This document shows positions 61,370 through 64,000 of a stretch of DNA of 64,000 bases, one piece after another (the first letter of the stretch is position 1; each line of letters begins with the position of its first letter). Made by a program: the position numbers and the translations under genes. The notes beneath the pieces were generated by a model. That model ran no database searches, was not told the DNA's origin, and saw only the letters and a list, made by a program, of their open reading frames with translations. Source of the stretch: Palsa-892 sp963751615 (GTDB lineage Bacteria > Pseudomonadota > Alphaproteobacteria > Rhizobiales > Xanthobacteraceae); assembly GCA_963751615.1 (NCBI GenBank), contig CAVVVG010000005.1, positions 930,001 through 994,000 of the forward strand, written 5' to 3'.

Positions 61370-62471
61370 GGGCCGCCTCGCGCGCAAGAAATTCGCCGAG
61401 CGCCGAAACGACAAGTTTGTTCGCCTCTTCAGTGCTCACTGTCATACGAAGCGCATTTGGTAAGTTATACGCCGTCACTTGCCGCAAAACGAACCCGCGC
61501 TTCAACAGAAACGCATCAGCATCCTTTGCGGTCTTTCCCAGCTTAGCGGGAAAATGTATTAGAACGAAGTTCGCAACGCTCGGCGTGACTTCCAAGCCAA
61601 GCGCGAGAATGTTCTCCTCAAGCCAGCCAAGCCATTTCGTGTTATGTGCGGTGGACCGTTCGATGTGAGCGGTATCGGCAAGCGAAGCAATACCAGCCAT
61701 CATCGCGGGCGTGCTTACATTGAACGGGCCGCGAATACGATTCACGGCTTCGATCACACCCGCTGGCGCATACATCCAGCCGAGACGCAGCGAAGCGAGG
61801 CCGTGAATTTTCGAGAACGTCCGCGTCATCACGACATTTTCGCTCGTGGCAACCAGTTCGATCCCCGCTTCATAATCGTTGCGGTGGACGTATTCCGAAT
61901 AAGCGGCGTCTAGGACCAGCACGGTATTCGCCGGCAAACCACCATGCAGGCGTCGGATTTCGGAAAACGGCAGATAGGTTCCGGTTGGATTGTTCGGGTT
62001 CGCAATGAATACAAGACGCGTCCGCGGTGTTACCGCGCGCAGGATCGCATCGACATCCGTGCAAAAATTATTCTCTGGGACGATGACTGGTTTCCCGCCG
62101 GCGGCTAGTGTTGCATTTTTGTAAACAAGGAACCCATGAATCGTCGAAATACATTCGTCGCCGGCGGCAAGATAAGTTTGCGCGAGTAGATTAAGCAGTT
62201 CGTCAGAGCCTGCGCCGCAAATAATTCGCGTGGGATCAAGCCCGAAAGCTTTCCCGATCGCCTGACGCAAGCTGTTTGATGAGCCGTCAGGATAATGCGC
62301 AAGCGAGTCCGCCGCCGCGTGATACGCATCGATCGCTTTCGGGCTGGGGCCGAGAGGCGTCTCATTCGATGACAGTTTGTAAATTTTCATGGCACCCGGC
62401 GCTTCACTGCGGCCAGGAACGTAGGCCTTAATATCGAGCACGCCTGGGCGAGGCTGTGGGCGCTTAAACAT
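61362..62471 (-). CDS. hisC: histidinol-phosphate / aromatic aminotransferase
   Basis: The 369-aa class I PLP aminotransferase has YPDGSSNSLRQAIGKAFGLDPTRIICGAGSDELLNLL, NPNNPTGTYLP, VLDAAYSEYVH, and the PLP lysine in TFSKIHGLASLRLGW. Sitting between the chorismate mutase and tyrC genes, it probably transaminates prephenate or phenylpyruvate as well as histidinol phosphate. Confidence 0.93.
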   Translation of the reverse strand: MFKRPQPRPGVLDIKAYVPGRSEAPGAMKIYKLSSNETPLGPSPKAIDAYHAAADSLAHYPDGSSNSLRQAIGKAFGLDPTRIICGAGSDELLNLLAQTYLAAGDECISTIHGFLVYKNATLAAGGKPVIVPENNFCTDVDAILRAVTPRTRLVFIANPNNPTGTYLPFSEIRRLHGGLPANTVLVLDAAYSEYVHRNDYEAGIELVATSENVVMTRTFSKIHGLASLRLGWMYAPAGVIEAVNRIRGPFNVSTPAMMAGIASLADTAHIERSTAHNTKWLGWLEENILALGLEVTPSVANFVLIHFPAKLGKTAKDADAFLLKRGFVLRQVTAYNLPNALRMTVSTEEANKLVVSALGEFLAREAAHA

Positions 62472-62506
62472 TTACAAAAACTCCAGATGAACGAGAGCCC
62501 AACGAC

Positions 62507-63370
62507 CTACTTGCCGGGCAAGACGGTATAGCGGGTCGCATGACCGCCGACGAGGGCCATGCTGCGCACCGAACTTCCCGCGGCCTGCAACGCTGCGACA
62601 ATTTTATCCTGTTGACCGTGCGGCACGGATACAAGCAATGTCGCGCCATCAAAATTTCCCTGCGGCATAGCAAGAACTTCGGCAAACGAGGAAACCGCAC
62701 GCACCACTGCAGCACTCCATCCTCCAACCGCAATGCTCCAAGTTTCGACCTCCGCTGCAGCCGCATCGGCAACGAGCGGTTTCGATATGACGAACAGCGG
62801 CAACGATGCCGGATGGTCCGGCCGTTCGACAAATGGTAATCGCGCGATGATTTTCGGCGCTTGTTCTCCTTCAAGCGCGGTCCACCAGGCATCAGAATCC
62901 GTGACAATGGTCGCTGGTATAAGACCGAGATCGCCTTTCGATGCCGCGACAGCGGCAATGACCAACTTCGCGCCGACGTGCGGCACGAGCGGTACCGTAA
63001 ATCCAAAATGAAAGCGCGACGAGTCGCGAATGACTGCATCGCCGGCTGATATATCGGCATGCACCGAATAGTTTGCCTGGACGAACGTGAAGGTCGAAAT
63101 AATCACACGCCAGATGCTTTCCACCGTATCAAGGGGTAAGAGCCCACGATGCCGTTCGACCAATCGGCGCATCATCCAAGCCTCGCGCGCCGGCCGGAAA
63201 GCCGCACCCGATTCCTGTGTTTTCTTGACCGCAATTAGTGAGCCGATGATCTCGCCGCGCTTAATGAGGAGGCTGTGCATCTCCTCATCGATCCGGTCGA
63301 TCTCGGCGCGAAGTTCGTTAAGACTGGGCACGCCGCCCGATTTTTCCGCGAGTTTCTTGTGTTTGGACAT
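62507..63370 (-). CDS. chorismate mutase with prephenate-dehydratase-like C-terminal region
   Basis: The 287-aa protein starts with an AroQ-type mutase (residues 12-100: LNELRAEIDRIDEEMHSLLIKRGEIIG, then RPAREAWMMRRLVERHRGLLPLDTVESIWRVIISTF) with the Arg/Lys ligands. The remaining 180 residues have the alpha/beta look of a dehydratase domain but lack the usual TRF motif, so a dehydratase function is doubtful. The mutase makes prephenate for the neighbouring tyrC. Divergent from metX. Confidence 0.9.
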   Translation of the reverse strand: MSKHKKLAEKSGGVPSLNELRAEIDRIDEEMHSLLIKRGEIIGSLIAVKKTQESGAAFRPAREAWMMRRLVERHRGLLPLDTVESIWRVIISTFTFVQANYSVHADISAGDAVIRDSSRFHFGFTVPLVPHVGAKLVIAAVAASKGDLGLIPATIVTDSDAWWTALEGEQAPKIIARLPFVERPDHPASLPLFVISKPLVADAAAAEVETWSIAVGGWSAAVVRAVSSFAEVLAMPQGNFDGATLLVSVPHGQQDKIVAALQAAGSSVRSMALVGGHATRYTVLPGK

Positions 63371-63434
63371 GGCCGTTGCATTTCGTTAAGCGGCGCCGTG
63401 ATAGCGGTCGCGCCGGCCTAAGGCAAAGAGTACA

Positions 63435-63463
63435 TTGACAGGCCTCGTGACTGCCACCTAGCT
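63435..63463 (+). promoter_or_regulatory. putative metX promoter
   Basis: TTGACA at 63435-63440, 17 nt, then CTAGCT (63458-63463). The latter is a weak -10, about 41 nt before the metX ATG. I searched this 134-nt divergent gap for a SAM-II type riboswitch, common before metX, and did not recognise one. Confidence 0.35.
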
Positions 63464-63504
63464 CTAGCGCCAAACAGCCGTTTTTGCTGCATTGAGGAAG
63501 GTTA

Positions 63505-64000
63505 ATGAGCGTGATCCGCGCTGAATTCGAAGGAACCGCAAGCCGCGCCGAGGCGATCCGCCGTGAAGCCGACGAACCGCATTCGAAGCTTGTGCGCTTC
63601 GGCCACGATAAGCCACTCAAATTGGATGCGGGGGTAGAGCTTGTACCTTTCCAGATCGCCTTCACAACCTATGGCGAATTAAACGCGCAAAAATCAAACG
63701 CGATCTTAATCTGTCATGCATTGACGGGCGATCAATATGTGATTGGCGAACATCCGGTGACCGGCAAGCCAGGCTGGTGGGAAACATTGGTTGGTCCGGG
63801 CAAGCCGATCGATACCGATCGCTTCTTCGTTATCTGTTCGAACGTTCTCGGTGGATGCATGGGCACGACTGGACCCGCCTCCAAGAACCAAAAAACGGGC
63901 GAGGCTTACGGTCTTTCACTGCCGGTCGTGACAATACCCGACATGGTTCGTGCCCAGGTTATGTTACTCGATCATCTCGGCATCGAAAAACTGCTTTGCG
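63505..64000 (+). CDS. metX: homoserine O-acetyltransferase (MetX), 5' part
   Basis: The frame starts at ATG 63505 (GGAAG before it) and runs off the right edge after 165 codons. It gives the MetX N-terminal half: AGVELVPFQIAFTTYGELNA, ILICHALTGDQYVIGEHP, GKPGWWETLVGPGKPIDTDRFFVICSNVLGGCMGTTGPAS. The nucleophile elbow lies beyond the edge. The enzyme activates homoserine for methionine synthesis (acetyl- or succinyl-CoA, not settled by this part). Confidence 0.93.
   Translation, partial: MSVIRAEFEGTASRAEAIRREADEPHSKLVRFGHDKPLKLDAGVELVPFQIAFTTYGELNAQKSNAILICHALTGDQYVIGEHPVTGKPGWWETLVGPGKPIDTDRFFVICSNVLGGCMGTTGPASKNQKTGEAYGLSLPVVTIPDMVRAQVMLLDHLGIEKLLC

Noticed and set aside
63371..63504. SAM-II or other SAM riboswitch before metX
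   Set aside because: The gap has a GC-rich hairpin, but I could not place the SAM-II consensus or pseudoknot; only a putative promoter is reported.

Overview
The window reads as chromosomal DNA of an alphaproteobacterium of the order Hyphomicrobiales (Rhizobiales). The evidence is gene content and order: metX / chorismate mutase / hisC / prephenate dehydrogenase / gamma-glutamylcyclotransferase / ydcF / ftsX / ftsE / MJ0042 zinc-ribbon / receiver / TIGR02302 / lysA / lptM / argH / tlpA / hbd / etfA / etfB / cobalamin adenosyltransferase / twin-TM protein. To this add an NdvA-type glucan exporter, a crotonyl-CoA carboxylase/reductase with ethylmalonyl-CoA mutase, a CyaC-like cyclase and a GTTC-N7-GTTC (alphaproteobacterial LexA) box. 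GC looks moderate by eye, lower than in many rhizobia. Genus cannot be given.

Region 1 (1-18.3 kb) looks accessory: loosely packed, with longer gaps. It holds an alkyl-DHAP-synthase-like flavoprotein, a lipase-like LysM protein, a two-permease TauABC-type importer with an extra small membrane protein, a fluoride-riboswitch-controlled CPA2 antiporter + DUF190 operon, a CyaC-like haem/2Fe-2S adenylate cyclase, a TMEM175 channel, LemA and two TPM proteins, a divergent avidin-fold protein, a CBS protein, a DsbA and a Tat-exported carbonic anhydrase. It ends at an intact tRNA-Arg(CCU). Three decayed copies of the upstream leader and 5' part of that tRNA lie at about 2.1, 7.2 and 11.3 kb. They divide the region into modules, as successive insertions at the tRNA would.

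Region 2 (18.3-36 kb) is mixed housekeeping: MscS-like channel, CAP lipoprotein, acyl-CoA synthetase, DUF924, a D-Ala-D-Ala carboxypeptidase gene interrupted by one amber codon, thiolase, NdvA, an orphan substrate-binding protein, HisE, a DedA-like protein, tRNA-Leu(CAA), RlpA, DsbB, HNH nuclease, esterase, AlkA-type glycosylase, GluQ and an AEC transporter.

Region 3 (36-48.6 kb) carries much of the ethylmalonyl-CoA pathway: ethylmalonyl-CoA mutase, crotonyl-CoA carboxylase/reductase, methylsuccinyl-CoA dehydrogenase, the cobalamin adenosyltransferase that supplies the mutase cofactor, ETF that takes electrons from the dehydrogenase, and a 3-hydroxyacyl-CoA dehydrogenase. Together these support C2 or polyhydroxybutyrate carbon assimilation.

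Region 4 (48.8-64 kb) is amino-acid biosynthesis (argH, lysA, tyrC, hisC, chorismate mutase, metX) and cell division (ftsEX). A one-base frameshift breaks a receiver gene, and a plsC remnant lies between ydcF and a small gene that has a LexA box directly before its start. With a possible flippase tail at 23 kb there are four broken loci in 64 kb. Two carry a single-base lesion and could be sequence errors; plsC has several lesions and is real decay.
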